Shown here piece after piece: positions 1 through 27,300 of a stretch of DNA of 64,000 bases. The notes beneath the pieces are model-generated. The model saw only the letters and a program-made list of their open reading frames with translations, had not been told where the DNA came from and did not search any database. Both the position numbers and the translations under genes were made by a program. The DNA comes from Protonemura montana (lineage: Eukaryota > Arthropoda > Insecta > Plecoptera > Nemouridae), in contig OX387608.1 in NCBI GenBank assembly GCA_947568835.1, positions 1,290,501-1,354,500 on the forward strand. Reading direction: 5' to 3'. The first letter of the stretch is position 1. Each line of letters opens with the position of its first letter.

Positions 1-207
1 CCTAAACAGAACTGGTCATGTGTATGATGGTCACCCATCTAATACCTGACCCAGTGCAGTGTTGCTTAACTTTCATCCCTCCAACCTCTCTCCCGAACAG
101 AACTGGTCATGTGTATGATGGTTACCCATTCAATACCTGACCCAGCGCAGTGTTGCTTAACTTTCATCCCTCCAACCTCTCTCCTAAACAGAACTGGTCA
201 TGTGTAG
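1..207 (-). repeat. 5S-derived 91-bp tandem units (about 2 copies)
   Basis: In minus sense each unit holds GTTAAGCAACACTG and TTGGATGGGTGACC, the box A and box C parts of 5S rRNA. The array runs into the intron just before the first visible megalin exon. Confidence 0.85.
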
Positions 208-263
208 ATCAGCAAAGTTAAGCAAGATCAATATAATAAATTGCACAAACTCTGTGTTGCTAG

Positions 264-15771
<15,508 letters not shown>

Positions 15772-15900
15772 GCTCAAAGCGGCTCGAAGCTAAGCTGGCT
15801 CAAAACCAAGGTGGCTCAAAGTCGAGATGGCTTGAAGCCAAGGCAGGGCAAAACCAAAAATGGCTCAAAATAAAATGGGCTGGACTTTGCTTCCAAGAGA
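15772..15900 (+). other. Megalin 3'UTR start with repeated GGCTCAAA motif
   Basis: GGCTCAAA or a close form (GGCTCGAA, GGCTTGAA) recurs about six times between the stop and the AATAAA at 15869. No function is known to me. Confidence 0.5.
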
Positions 15901-17270
15901 GGTTCTCGTGAAAGCTTTGGCGGAAGGTTAATTGGCAATAAGACGAAAGAACTTTTTTATTGAATTGCTAGCAGGAAAATGGAGTGCGTTAACAGAATTT
16001 AGTGATGTTATCGGCTACTTTACGTGGCAGAGTGAAAGGTCTTCGGATTTGAGGCCCAGTTTGTTAACGTCTCTTTACTCTGAATGTCTTCTGGCGTTCA
16101 AGTAAAATTGTGTCGAACCATTTCGAAAATCCCTCGCTCAACCCTCGCCGCTGGCAAATCGATCCCGCCGCGAAGTTTTCTGTGAAAATAACGCCGATGT
16201 GCGGGTGGAAGCGCAATGGAGAGACATCTGGTGATTTGGCTGTGGGAATCTGGGCTCAATCGTAGACGTGTGTTGTGCGTTGGCGGAGACCAGAGAAAGC
16301 GTACCTTGCGTCTTGCAATCGGCAGCGTTGCCGTGCCAGACTTCAGATCTGGATTTCAGAGTTTTCATATCGGACACACCTATTTATTGCCGTTACGCTA
16401 GTTGATTTAGAACGATAACCGTAGGTGGCCGTGCCTGAAAGACTTGGCTGGCCTTTTTAAAATTCTAATGGCTTCTTCCACTTGGTGCAACTAAGAGATG
16501 GTCTGCAATGTTTCCCGATCACGTTTCGAGACAAAGTTTAGTATCTATTTAAGGGTTTTTTTTTAGGGGGAGGGAGGGCTTTACGATAAGTTCTGTTACA
16601 GTTTGTACATACCAAAATTACTGGAATGCTCTGGCATTGTTGAGAATAATCTCACCATGGGGGTTTTTAAAAGCGTTGTTGAATATATAGTGAAACACTG
16701 GACGCAATTCGGAGCTGATGATGCAAAGCAAAAAGGCATAACAAGTATTTTTCTATTGGGTCCTGGTGATGCAGAAATATCTACATAATATACATATAGT
16801 AAATATAAACCATCCATCCAATTGATGTGAATATATTTTCTTATCTATAAGCAAGTATAGAGCAGTTAGAAGAAGAAAAAAATTTTAAATGATTTAATAT
16901 AAAGATAGTTAGGTTAATGATAGCTAGAAAATTAATATTGTTGTATAATATCGACTGTTTTTATAGGAGGGAATATGTTATTATATGTACCTATTTCTGT
17001 GCCTCTGCCGTGGTACGCAGCCGTGTGTATTTGTTTTAACTTTTAACTCAGAGCGCAACATTTCAACAGCAGCAGTAGAAAACTACACCTGTCGACAAGT
17101 ATATCAAAGAGTGAACCGTGCGAATATCACCGCCAACCGTCCATAGTTAGAATACTTTTATCATTCCATTTTAATGTGTGAGATTATTATTGTATTAAAC
17201 ATTGTTTATTATATCTGTCTGGATTATTGTTATTTTTTTTTGTAATGGTTTGGTAGAGAGTCCTGTTTTG
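15901..17270. other. Intergenic stretch, no feature seen
   Basis: No convincing exon, RNA gene or repeat was found. The short ORFs here lack any recognisable domain. Confidence 0.5.
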
Positions 17271-17280
17271 TTGCAATTCT

Positions 17281-17985
17281 TGTATCTACCATTGAACCTC
17301 CTATGCTAGGTCATGATATACCCGTGGTAACATAAGATAGCAGAATTGAGAAGCTCTGTTAGGCGATCTCAGCATCTCCATGGCTACCAAACGTTGAATC
17401 TACCATTGAACCTCCTATGCTAGGCCATGATATAGTTGTGGTAACATAAGATAGCAGAATTGAGAAGCTCTGTCAGGCGATCTCAGCATCTCCATGGCTA
17501 CCAAACGTTGAATCTACCATTGAACCTCCTATGCTAGGCCATGATATAGTTGTGGTAACATAAGATAGCAGAATTGAGAAGCTCTGTCAGGTGATCTCAG
17601 CATCTCCATGGCTACCAAATGTTGAATCTACCATTGAACCTCCTATGCTAGGCCATGATATACCCGTGGTAACATAAGATAGCAGAATTGAGAAGCTCTG
17701 TCAGGTGATCTCAGCATCCTTATGGCTACCAAACGTTTAATCTACCATTGAACCTCCTATGCTAGGCCATGATATACCCGTGGTAACATAAGATAGCAAA
17801 ATTGAGAAGCTCTGTCAGGTGATCTCAGCATCACCATGGCTACCAAACGTTGAATCCACCATTGAACCTCCTATGCTAGGCCATGATATACCCGTGGTAA
17901 CATAAGATAGCAGAATTGAGAAGCTCTGTCAGGCAATCTCAGCATCTCCATGGCAATCAAACGTTGATTCTACCATTGAATGGTG
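17281..17985 (-). repeat. 114-bp minisatellite (about 6 copies), minus orientation
   Basis: Reverse complement of the array in the Gaf-type gene at 41495-42445 (CCATGGAGATGCTGAGATCG, CTATCTTATGTTACCACGGG, GGTTCAATGGTAGATTC). Confidence 0.9.
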
Positions 17986-18640
17986 CTCGATAGTATTGTT
18001 TTTCAAATTTGCTAACTAAGTGGTCATTCTTCCAGAAAATATTTAGCATGGCACTTACTTTTCCGTGGTTGCGAAACACTCTTTATGTTTGCAGGCTTAT
18101 TGAAGTATATTCTCCAGCAAGCTGTTCCCGTGCAAAGAAACGCCTTTATTTTTGTCTAGTTATGGTTTTACCTCGCTTTGGATCATCTATTAAAATCATC
18201 GATTTGATTCCGACACCACAGAGAAATTAATTTCGTTGAATGTTTTACTTAAAAAACCAACACTGTTTAGCACTCTATACTTTATATTATATTTCATCTA
18301 GTTCGGCTGCTTGGTTTCGCCATTGGAACCTATATGGCTCTAGGATCTCCAACGACAATTACCTACCCAGTCCGCCCCCAAGATTCCGCCCCTTTAGCCC
18401 GGCTTCCCCTACTGGCCCTTTAAAGTAAAAACCTGGACTTCTTAATGATTAAAAATGAAATCACGCCACAAATCTTAAGCGTGAATCTGTTTGGTCATCT
18501 CAATTAAAGAAATGCACCTACGCAGGGTAAATGGCGACAACGTGGATTTCGCCATGGTGAAGGTAAGCCGGTCACAGTTACATAAAATACCAGAGCTGAA
18601 CCTGGACTTGGACTTGAACTTGAACTACCTGAACTTGGAG

Positions 18641-20380
18641 GTTGGAAATTTAAGCAACACTGCGCTGGGTCAGGTTTTGGATGGGTGACCATGATACACA
18701 TGACCAGTTCTGTTCGGGAGAGAGTCAGAGGTTAGAGGGATGAATGTTAAGCAACACTGCACTGAGTCAGGTATTGGATAGGTGACCATCATACACATGA
18801 CCAGTTTTGTTAGGGAGAGAGGTTGGAGGGATGAAAGTTAAGCAACACTGTGCTGGGTCAGGTATTGGATGGGTGACCATCATACACATGACCAGTTCTG
18901 TTCGGGAGAGAGGTTGGAGGGATGAAAGTTAAGCAACACTGCGCTGGGTCAGGTATTGGATGGGTGACTATCATACACAAGTCCAGTTCTGTTCGGGAGA
19001 GAGGTTGGAGGGATGAAAGTTAAGCAACACTGCGCTGGGTCAGGTATTGGATGGGTGACTATCATACACATGACCAGTTCTGTTCGGGAGAGAGGTTGGA
19101 GGGATGAAAGTTAAGCAACACTGCGCTGGGTCAGGTATTGGATGGGTGACTATCATACACATGTCCAGTTCTGTTCGGGAGAGAGGTTGGAGGGATGAAA
19201 GTTAAGCAACACTGCGCTGGGTCAGGTATTGGATGGGAGACCATTATACACATGACCAGTTCTGTTCGGGAGAGAGGTTGGAGGGATGAAAGTTAAGGAA
19301 CACTGCGCTGAGTCAGGTATTGGATGGGTGACCATCATACACATGACCAGTTCTGTTCAGGAGAGAGGTTGGAGGGATGAAAGTTAAGCAACACTGCGCT
19401 GGGTCAGGTATTGGATGGGAGACCATTATACACATGACCAGTTCTGTTCGGGAGAGAGGTTGGAGGGATGAAAGTTAAGCAACACTGCGCTGAGTCAGGT
19501 ATTGGATGGGTGACCATCATACACATGACCAGTTTTGTTAGGGAGAGAGGTTGGAGGGATGAAAGTTAAGCAACACTGCGCTGGGTCAGGTATTGGATGG
19601 GTGACTATCATACACATGACCAGTTCTGTTCGGGAGAGAGGTTGGAGGGATGAAAGTTAAGCAACACTGCGCTGGGTCAGGTATTGGATGGGTGACTATC
19701 ATACACATGTCCAGTTCTGTTCGGGAGAGAGGTTGGAGGGATGAAAGTTAAGCAACACTACGCTGGGTCAGGTATTGGATGGGAGACCATTATACACATG
19801 ACCAGTTCTGTTCGGGAGAGAGGTTGGAGGGATGAAATTTAAGGAACACTGCGCTGAGTCAGGTATTGGATGGGTGACCATCATACACATGACCAGTTCT
19901 GTTCGGGAGAGAGGTTGGAGGGATGAAAGTTAAGCAACACTGCGCTGAGTCAGGTATTGGATGGTTGACCATCATACACATGACCAGTTTTGTTAGGGAG
20001 AGAGGTTGGAGGGATGAAAGTTAAGCAACACTGTGCTGGGTCAGGTATTGGATGGGTGACCATCATACACATGATCAGTTCTGTTCGGGAGAGAGGTTGG
20101 AGGGATGAAAGTTAAGCAACACTGCGCTGGGTCAGGTATTGGATGGGTGACTATCATACACATGTCCAGTTCTGTTCGGGAGAGAGGTTGTAGGGATGAA
20201 AGTTAAGCAACACTGCGCTGGGTCAGGTATTGGATGGGAGACCATTATACACATGACCAGTTCTGTTCGGGAGAGAGGTTGGAGGGATGAAAGTTAAGCA
20301 ACACTGTGCTGAGTCAGGTATTGGATGGGTGGCCATCATACACAAGACCAGTTCTCTTCGGGAGAGAGGTTGGAGGGATT
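18641..20380 (+). repeat. 5S-derived 91-bp tandem array (about 19 copies)
   Basis: Units show GTTAAGCAACACTGCGCTGG, GTCAGGTATTGGATGGGTGA and CCAGTTCTGTTCGGGAGAGA. It is the longest 5S-type array here; no SINE body follows it. A short ACTTG-rich run precedes it at 18600-18640. Confidence 0.9.
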
Positions 20381-20447
20381 GGTTGAAGTGATCAAAAATT
20401 GGGTTTATGTGTCTCCAAGGAACTTTAAACCCTTGTGAATCTTTGGC

Positions 20448-20600
20448 CCAAATAGCTCAATGGGTTAGAGCAACAGCCATGACAGGTGGAGATCGGGGTC
20501 CAAGTAGCTCAATGGGTTAGGGCAACAGCCATGACAGGTGGAGATCGGGGTTCCAAGCCCCATTTAAATTATGAGTGTTCGTAATAATAAAATTGAAGTC
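20448..20600 (+). mobile_element. tRNA-SINE with duplicated head
   Basis: Two tandem tRNA-like heads (AGCTCAATGGGTTAGAGCAA at 20454; TAGCTCAATGGGTTAGGGCA at 20504), then a shortened tail with AATAATAAAATT. Confidence 0.75.
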
Positions 20601-20878
20601 AACAAAGAATATGCCGACTTGAAATTTCGCACCATTCTTGTTCTTTGCATTGTACTCCGACCAGGCGCAGATTATTCCCGTGATGGACGACCACGATGTG
20701 GTACTTATGTACAGATTCTCAGTACTTTCAGTACTCGATTCTCTTGTATGGTACTTATTGAGGTGTACTTTCAATGTGAATGCTCTGCATCAAGAGAGAT
20801 TATAATGCTAAGCTCCTGACAACCCCAAGTAGGGTCAATGGTTTGTACTCAACACATTTATGCCAACGTAAAGGACAT

Positions 20879-20907
20879 TTAATCAATCAATCAATCAATC
20901 AATCAAT
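20879..20907 (+). repeat. AATC tetranucleotide microsatellite
   Basis: Seven uninterrupted AATC-phase repeats. Confidence 0.95.
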
Positions 20908-21160
20908 AAGCATGACGTGTGCAACTTCTTCGCCCAGCCAGTAAACAAACTTAACTGCACTGCGTAAATATAGAAGAAATTAATGAAGTCGTATATTATT
21001 AGTTAGATACGGAGTTTATTATATGTTTCCTTAACGATTACGGCACAAAGAAGACTAACATTTGCATGAGGAAAAATGTATGTAGGAACAAAATAAGTAC
21101 TTTAATAAGTAACTTTACTAATTAACCATTTTATTAAGCTACAAAAGTGCAATTCAACTA

Positions 21161-21502
21161 TCAACTTGTTTGTTTCGGTATCGGCATTTCTTTCTCGCTG
21201 CCTGTTCCTTCATACATCACTTGCTTCTGCATGGCAGCCTGGAGTTGATTCATCTCGAATCTAGTCTTTGAGAATTGGTAACGGCAGTAAAACCAGTAAG
21301 TCATCGTTATCCCCATGAACCCAGAGAATCCAACGTGGCAGGCCATCCGTGTCCGGCTTGTGAACATGAAGAATACCAGGCCGGTTCCGATCCCACCACC
21401 AATGCCATAGAGGAAGCTGTTTCGAAAACACGGTATGCTTGCAAGATCTCTTCCAAACAGCATGACTCGTTTATCATTGTCATTGTCTCCATCGTCAGAC
21501 AT
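21161..21502 (-). CDS. COX20: COX20, cytochrome c oxidase assembly factor
   Basis: A 113-residue protein read from one uninterrupted ORF. It matches the COX20/FAM36A family, inner mitochondrial membrane chaperones that hold newly made COX2 for copper insertion during complex IV assembly. Seen: a short hydrophilic N-terminus, the family-like stretch IPCFRNSFLYGIGGGIGTGL, two membrane segments (about residues 25-47 and 55-75), the RMACHVGFSGF linker, and a basic/Gln-rich C-terminus. The length is close to the human protein (118). The first ATG in frame is used. On the minus strand an AATAAA signal (21135-21130) lies about 26 bp after the stop, so the 3'UTR is very short. The gene is divergent from the carrier gene that starts at 22639, with 1.1 kb between them. 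The vertebrate gene has introns; their absence here could be lineage loss or retrocopy origin. Confidence 0.87.
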   Translation of the reverse strand: MSDDGDNDNDKRVMLFGRDLASIPCFRNSFLYGIGGGIGTGLVFFMFTSRTRMACHVGFSGFMGITMTYWFYCRYQFSKTRFEMNQLQAAMQKQVMYEGTGSEKEMPIPKQTS

Positions 21503-22638
21503 GGCTTATTCACAATTTCATAAAACTCAGTTAATTTGATGAACTATTTATAATAAGAGTCCATTTCGTTCCGCACCTTCTAAGGTAATGAGAGCAAAGA
21601 CTGCTTTTAGTTTTACTAGCAACCAAACAAATATCGTTCACGAAAATTCCAAGTCGAAGGATCAGCTGTTGCGCTCGACCGTTGTGAAGTAGGCTTGCTG
21701 AAGCGGGTTCGCGATAATTGCCTCAGGATTTGTCAACTTTTGCAAATAAAACAACGCTCGTCAGAGAAAATAATGTGAGTTGGAGAAATATCTTCCAGAC
21801 GAGAGAAGATAGAATATGTTTGAATATATATATCAATGGTCAAGATATGTCATCTGACTGATATCTGTGCTGTGGTTCACGAGTTAACTTCGGTAAAACA
21901 AGCACTGATTTCCTGAATTAAAAGGTAGTATTTGGTAGTTTGTTCAAATTGTTCATGATTTTTTTTTATGTTTTCCAAAGACTTTATGTCCTCCACATCA
22001 GCTTGTACTTGTTATATCCATCTTTCTCTTGGTCTTCCCCTTCTCTCATATTCCAAGCTTAAAATCTTTCTTGGAAATCTTTCTTCCTCCATTTTCATAA
22101 TTTTTCCAAACAATTTTAATCTTTCTTTCCTAATTTTAAAACCTAATCTCTCCAGATTTATTCGTTTTCCTTTTAATCTTGTCTAACTTCATCACCGCTT
22201 CAATACTTCTTATAAACTTCATCTGCGCGGCTTCCATTCTTCTTTCCTCTGTTCCATTCAAACTCCACGATCCACACAAAATAGCTTCGTAATACATTTT
22301 CTATTAGAACATTACATTCTTTGAGGAAGTTACTGTCCACATTCATTTTCCAAATTAATGCATTACATAAATTATTAACTGAATAAACAATACAACATTC
22401 TTATGCATAATTTAAATGGTAGACGAACAGTCAAAATATTTTATACAATTTTTTAATTCTCGTGATCATATTTTTTTGTACGCTGCACGATCTGTGTAAG
22501 CGACGTTTTTACTGCAGCATAGTTGCTGCAACCGACATAATGGCGCTTGCCTGTGCCGGGTGATTTAATTCTGAATTTTGAACATTTTTTTCTAGTGTAA
22601 GAAGTATTTGAAGATTGTCCCGGTGCTTTAGAGTGGTA
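21503..22638. other. Divergent intergenic region between COX20 and the TPP carrier
   Basis: AT-rich, with a CTT-rich pyrimidine stretch at about 22000-22200. Both promoters must lie here; no TATA box or other gene was recognised. Confidence 0.5.
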
Positions 22639-25488
22639 ATGGTTGGATATGATCCCACAGATGTACACAGAATCAGTAGCGCAGACCAGGCAGCCGCTGG
22701 GGCATTTGGTGGGTGCGTTACAAGGTGTGCTTTGCAACCGTTGGATGTTGTTAAGGTTAGGTTTCAGGTAGGACGATTTTACATGGACTTTTGATATGCA
22801 TTCCCACTTTCATTACACAGATTGAACGTTGAAAACAACTCCCGACTTTTGTTTTATTTTTAGCTCCAGGTGGAGCCCACATCGGCAGGAAGCATCCAAG
22901 CAAAATATTATGGAATAACACAGGCAATTTTAAGGATTGCACGGGAAGAAGGAACGACTGCACTCTGGAAAGGCCACGTTCCGGCGCAGTTGATGTCGTT
23001 CACGATGGGGGCCGCTCAGTTCTCTTCGTTCGAGCTGATAGCCAAGAAGATCTGGGAACACTACCCTTCATCGCGAAGTGAATCGCGACTGCCGCTGGTG
23101 CACTTTGTGTGTGGTGCCGCTGCGGGTGTGGTGGCCAACGCTACCTCGTTCCCCTTCGACTTGATACGCACCAGACTGATTGCTCAGGGCGAGCCCAAGA
23201 CTTACAACAGCCTGAAAGACGCAGCTGTGAAAATCTACGCCAAAGACGGTCTTCTCGGGTTCTACCGTGGTCTTACGCCGACGATAATTCAGATTGCACC
23301 GCATTCCGGTGCTCAATTTGGCTTTTACGCTCTCATCACGGCTACCTACAATAAATGGGGTGAGCCGGCTATTCCATTAGCAACTCGTTTAACACATGCA
23401 TTCTACTTAGCAATAACTCAGTGCTAAGTGACGTTTAAATAATAACTCTCAAACAGCAGATGTACCTAAGCAACTATCAAGGTTAGCAACGGAGGTATGT
23501 AGAGAGAACAGGCTATTTTCTAACTTTTACCAGACTTCTAACTACAAATAAGGCTAAACAAGACTGTTTTTCTTAACTAAATATTTAATTCATACATTTT
23601 TTATGGGAAAGATCAGGAAGAAGACCAAATATTTCAAACATTAACAGGCCCAAAATTTGAAAGGCAAGAATGACAAAAAACGAAGATGTATCTTGTGTGG
23701 ACTTGAAGTGCGATACCTTTTATTTTATTTGTTATTTCGTCTTGCCTATCGTTGCAAAGTTTGGTCAACAATGTTAGTTTTTGGGGTTTAATTTTGCCAG
23801 TAGAAAATAACCTTTGAAAGTGGGCTGCGTGAAGTGCTGAACATTGCACTAGGTCGTGGTTGCTCCCGCCGTGAATTAGTCCTTAAAGATAACGTTTTAT
23901 TATGGCTACTTTTTCTAATCTTAGCACTAGATTTGAAAAAAAAATCAAACTGGGTTTGAATGCTTAGTAAAGAGCAACAAAATTTTCCTCCTTCGTTACA
24001 AATTTACATCAAAAATTAATTGGTGTTTACTAAGCATTCAAAACCCACTTTTATATAGGTTTTTTTCAGTAATGTGAAGCCTGATTTTCATTGCAAACAC
24101 TTATAATGTGCAAAGCATTTTATTATTAAGAACACTTCAAAAAATTGATGCCCAAACAGGGACTCGAAACCAGATCGCCACAAATCTCGACAGGTCGGGA
24201 TCGGGGTTCATGTCCCCGTTTGGGCATCAATTTTACAGCAGATATTTGTGTTCTTTACAATTAAAAAAAATGTCTCTTACAGTCGTCAGGAATCTTTCCA
24301 TGTCAAAACTAACAACTCGGAGGTTTTTTTGTGGGCTTAAAGTGTGCATTGTTTTTGTTTCAGTGCATCCTGATGTCAGCGGCGGCCGTTCCAACGTCGT
24401 CGAGTCTCTGATTTGCGGTTCTCTGGCCGGAATCTGTGCTAAGACCATGGTCTACCCGCTGGACCTTGCCAAGAAGAGGATGCAGGTGCAAGGGTTTTCA
24501 GAGGCACGCAAGAACTTTGGCATGGTAAGCATTCAGGAGGTCCCAGGTTCGATCCTGGTGGCCGGCTATCCTGGTAGTGAGAGCGCTATGTCTGCCTTGC
24601 ATTCAGGAGGTCCCAGGTTCGATCCTGGTGGCCGGCTATCCTGGTAGTGAGAGCGCCATGTATGCCTTGCATTCAGGAGGTCCCAGGTTCGATCCTGGTG
24701 GCCGGCTATCCTGGTAGTGAGAGCGCCATGTCTGCCTTGCATACGAGAGGTCCCAGGTTCGATCCTGGTGGCCGGCTATCCTGGTAGTGAGAGCGCCATG
24801 TCTACCTTGCATTCGGGAGGTCCCAGGTTCGATCCTGGTGGCCGGCTATCCTGGTAGTGAGAGTGCCATGTCTGCCTTGCATTCGGGAGGTCCCAGGTTT
24901 GATCCTGGTGACCGGCTATCCTGGTAGTGGGAGCGCTATGTCTGCCTTGCATTCGAGAGGTCCCAGGTTCGATCCTGGTGGCCGGCTATCCTGGTAGTGA
25001 GAGCGCCATGTCTGCCTTGCATTCAGGAGGTCCCAGGTTCGATCCTGGTGGCCAGCTATCCTGGTAGTGAGAGCGCCATGTCTGCCTTGCATTCGGGAGG
25101 TCCCAGGTTCGATCCTGGTGGCCAGCTATCCTGGTAGTGAGAGCGCCATGTCTGCCTTGCACTCGGGAGGTCCCAGGTTCGATCCTGGTGGCCGGCTATC
25201 CAGGTAGTGCGAGCGCCATGTCTGCCTTGCATTCGAGAGGTCCAAGGTTCGATCCTGGTGGCTGGCTATCCTGGTAGCGAGAGCCCCAAGTCCAATGTTT
25301 GACACGTTTGGCAGGTGTTTCGATGCGATGGATTAGTACAATGCGTCCGACGAACAGTAGAACACGAGGGTTTTCGAGGTCTCTACAAAGGTTGGTGGCC
25401 CTCGATGGTCAAGGCAGCCACAACGACAGCGCTGAACTTCACGGTGTACGAACAAACCTGTAGCGTCATCTGGGAGCTACGCAGTTGA
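22639..25488 (+). CDS. Tpc1: Mitochondrial thiamine pyrophosphate carrier (SLC25A19 / Tpc)
   Basis: SLC25 carrier that brings thiamine pyrophosphate across the inner mitochondrial membrane for pyruvate, 2-oxoglutarate and branched-chain dehydrogenases. Exons: 22639-22767, 22864-23359, 24364-24524, 25315-25488; phases agree and give 319 residues (human 320). The start MVGYDP matches the human N-terminus. The three carrier repeats each show the P-x-[DE]-x-x-[KR] signature: PLDVVKVRFQ (repeat 1), PFDLIRTRL (repeat 2), PLDLAKKRM (repeat 3). The second halves are also visible (TALWKGHVPAQLM, GFYRGLTPTIIQIAPHSGAQ, GLYKGWWPSMVKAATTTAL). The protein ends FTVYEQTCSVIWELRS. A poly(A) signal lies at 25729. 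Intron 3 (24525-25314) is almost entirely a tandem array of tRNA-Ala-like units, and intron 2 carries an inverted SINE pair. The family call is certain; the TPP substrate rests on the N-terminus and overall resemblance. Confidence 0.92.
23905..24060. mobile_element. Degraded foldback element
   Basis: CAAACTGGGTTTGAATGCTT near the left and AAGCATTCAAAACCCAC near the right are inverted arms of the foldback family. It lies in Tpc intron 2. Confidence 0.55.
24108..24245. mobile_element. Inverted pair of tRNA-SINE 3' halves
   Basis: A minus copy (TTTTATTATTAAGAACACTT, GATGCCCAAACAGGGACTCG) faces a plus copy (CGGGGTTCATGTCCCCGTTT, GGGCATCAATTTT). They could fold into a hairpin in the intron of the carrier transcript. 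Confidence 0.7.
24528..25280 (+). repeat. 70-bp tandem array of tRNA-Ala-like units (about 10.6 copies)
   Basis: Each unit reads, from an acceptor-like GGCCGGCTA, through a D-arm-like CTGGTAGTGAGAGCGC and an anticodon-like CTTGCAT (TGC, Ala, after T33), to GAGGTCCCAGGTTCGATCCT with a perfect box B, and then GGCCGGC again. The unit length is close to a tRNA. The array starts 4 bp into intron 3 of the carrier gene and ends about 35 bp before its acceptor. Confidence 0.8.
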
Positions 25489-25914
25489 CGACGGCTAATC
25501 GGTTCGTGAGTTGCCGTGTAGACGACTGATTCCGGTGAAGCAAAGGATTGGTGAATAGGAGGCGACTATCTTTAATATTGGTCGATTACTAGAGCTAACT
25601 TAAGGCACAGAAGAATGGCCTTCGTATTGTATAGTTATGTTCATTAGTGAACGCAATCCAGAACTGTTATTTATTATTATATGTACAGATTATTTACATT
25701 TGTTAGTGCTCATTGCTTTGACGCTCAGAAATAAAACTTGCGTTCGATCTCTCGATTCTAATCGTAAATCATATTTGTTGAAGTTTATCTTTTGTCCTGT
25801 TCCTCTACTGAAACCACGTGGGTATTATTTTACATATTTTCATATGTTTCTCTATCGTTTGACTATTTACAATTGCAAGCTGTTCTGGAAAAAAATGTAT
25901 AAATTTAAACTGCG

Positions 25915-26285
25915 TTGTTAATGCCAAGTAATCAACAACTAATTTTTCCGAAATATATTTACTCGTACCTGATACTTTATCAAGGGTGAAAGCAAAAGTA
26001 AAAGGTACAAGCTAAAAAAATGTAAGGATAAGTTGGTTGTTCTGAACATAGCATTTAAAATCCAGCATAAATAGCTGTTTCTTAAAACTAGTGATTTAAG
26101 AATTTGATTTGAGCAACCACTAAGAAATGACGTGTCCAAGAAACTAAATGGCTTAGCGCAACACTCGCAACTGGTGGAGATCGGGGTTTGAACTCGTTTG
26201 GGCATCAATTTTTGAGACTGCTACAGTGTTTCTAATAATAAAATGCGTTGCGCATTGCAAGCGTTTGCTTCGGAATGTATTCAGA
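25915..26285. mobile_element. Degraded foldback element followed by a tRNA-SINE
   Basis: 25915-26085 carries ACTTTATCAAGGGTGAAAGC with worn arms. 26128-26285 carries GGAGATCGGGGTTTGAACTC, GTTTGGGCATCAATTTTTGA and GCGCATTGCAAGCGTTTGC (plus strand). Confidence 0.7.
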
Positions 26286-26536
26286 ATGACTACAAATTAC
26301 AAATTGGGCAAGTCTAACAACCAAGAGCTTATCATTGATAGTTTCTCTGAATTAGTTAAGATTTTTTTTGGGCTATGCCACATAATGACATACATTCACC
26401 ATTAGACAATCATGGTAAAATTATTACCCTCAATGTCCCTCACGTGATCAATTCCTTAATCAAGGTGAGTATCGAATATAGCAGATACTTTCGACATTTA
26501 TATACGTGAGATGTCAAAATGATTTATAACAACGAC

Positions 26537-27300
26537 CAGATCTGTTTGGGGAGAGTTTTGAGAGATGAAAGTTAAGCAACACTGCGCTGAGTCAGGTATT
26601 GGATGGGTGACAATCATACACATGACCAGTTCTGTTCGGGAGAGAGGTTGGAGGGATGAAAGTTAAGCAACACTGCACTGAGTCAGGTATTTGATGGGTG
26701 ACAATCATACACATGACCAGTTCTGTTCGGGAGAGAGGTTGGAGGGATGAAAGTTAGGCAACACTGCGCTGAGTCAGGTATTGGATGGATGATCATCATA
26801 CACATGACTAGTTCTGTTTGGAAGAGAGGTTTGAGGGATGAAAGTTAAGCAACACTGCGCTGGTTCAGGTATTGGATGGGTGATCATCATTCACATGACC
26901 AGTTCTGTTCGTGAGAGAGGTTGGAGGGATGAAAGTTAAGCAACACTGCGCTGGGTCAGGTAGGTATTGGATGGATGGCCATCATACACATGACCAGTTC
27001 TGTTCGGGAGAGAGGTTGGAGGGATGAAAGTTAGTACAGCAACTTCACTCGCCTTGCTTATCAACCTCTCGACAGCATGGATTTGTGGAGGAATCCTGTT
27101 GTTCGCATTGTACCGTCCTTCGGAAGGCACGTTAAGCTGGTGGTCCTTTTGGTCTTCAAAAGGAGTAGGCTACGTGCCGGCACCGGGTTTCCCTCCTACC
27201 TCCTTGGCTAGGTCAGATTCATCATCATCCACTCATTCACCGACACCATTAGACCAGCACAGCATGGCCTGTTGTCAAAACAGTGCGTCGTTAAATACCA
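26537..27300 (+). mobile_element. 5S-derived SINE with about 5 tandem heads and complete body
   Basis: Heads at 26560-27030, then the body from GTACAGCAACTTCACTCGCC through CCTTCGGAAGGCACGTTAAG and CTACGTGCCGGCACCGGGTT to the end TCATCATCATCCACTCATTC...AACAGTGCGTCGTTAAATA. The open frame inside (MKVSTATS...) recurs in every copy and is not a gene. Confidence 0.85.

Noticed and set aside
16603-16788. 61-residue plus-strand ORF downstream of megalin
   Set aside because: No family resemblance, no splice or promoter context.
18641-20380. Functional 5S rRNA gene cluster
   Set aside because: Units keep only the internal promoter region of 5S; the rest of the 5S sequence is missing, so no 5S rRNA could be made.
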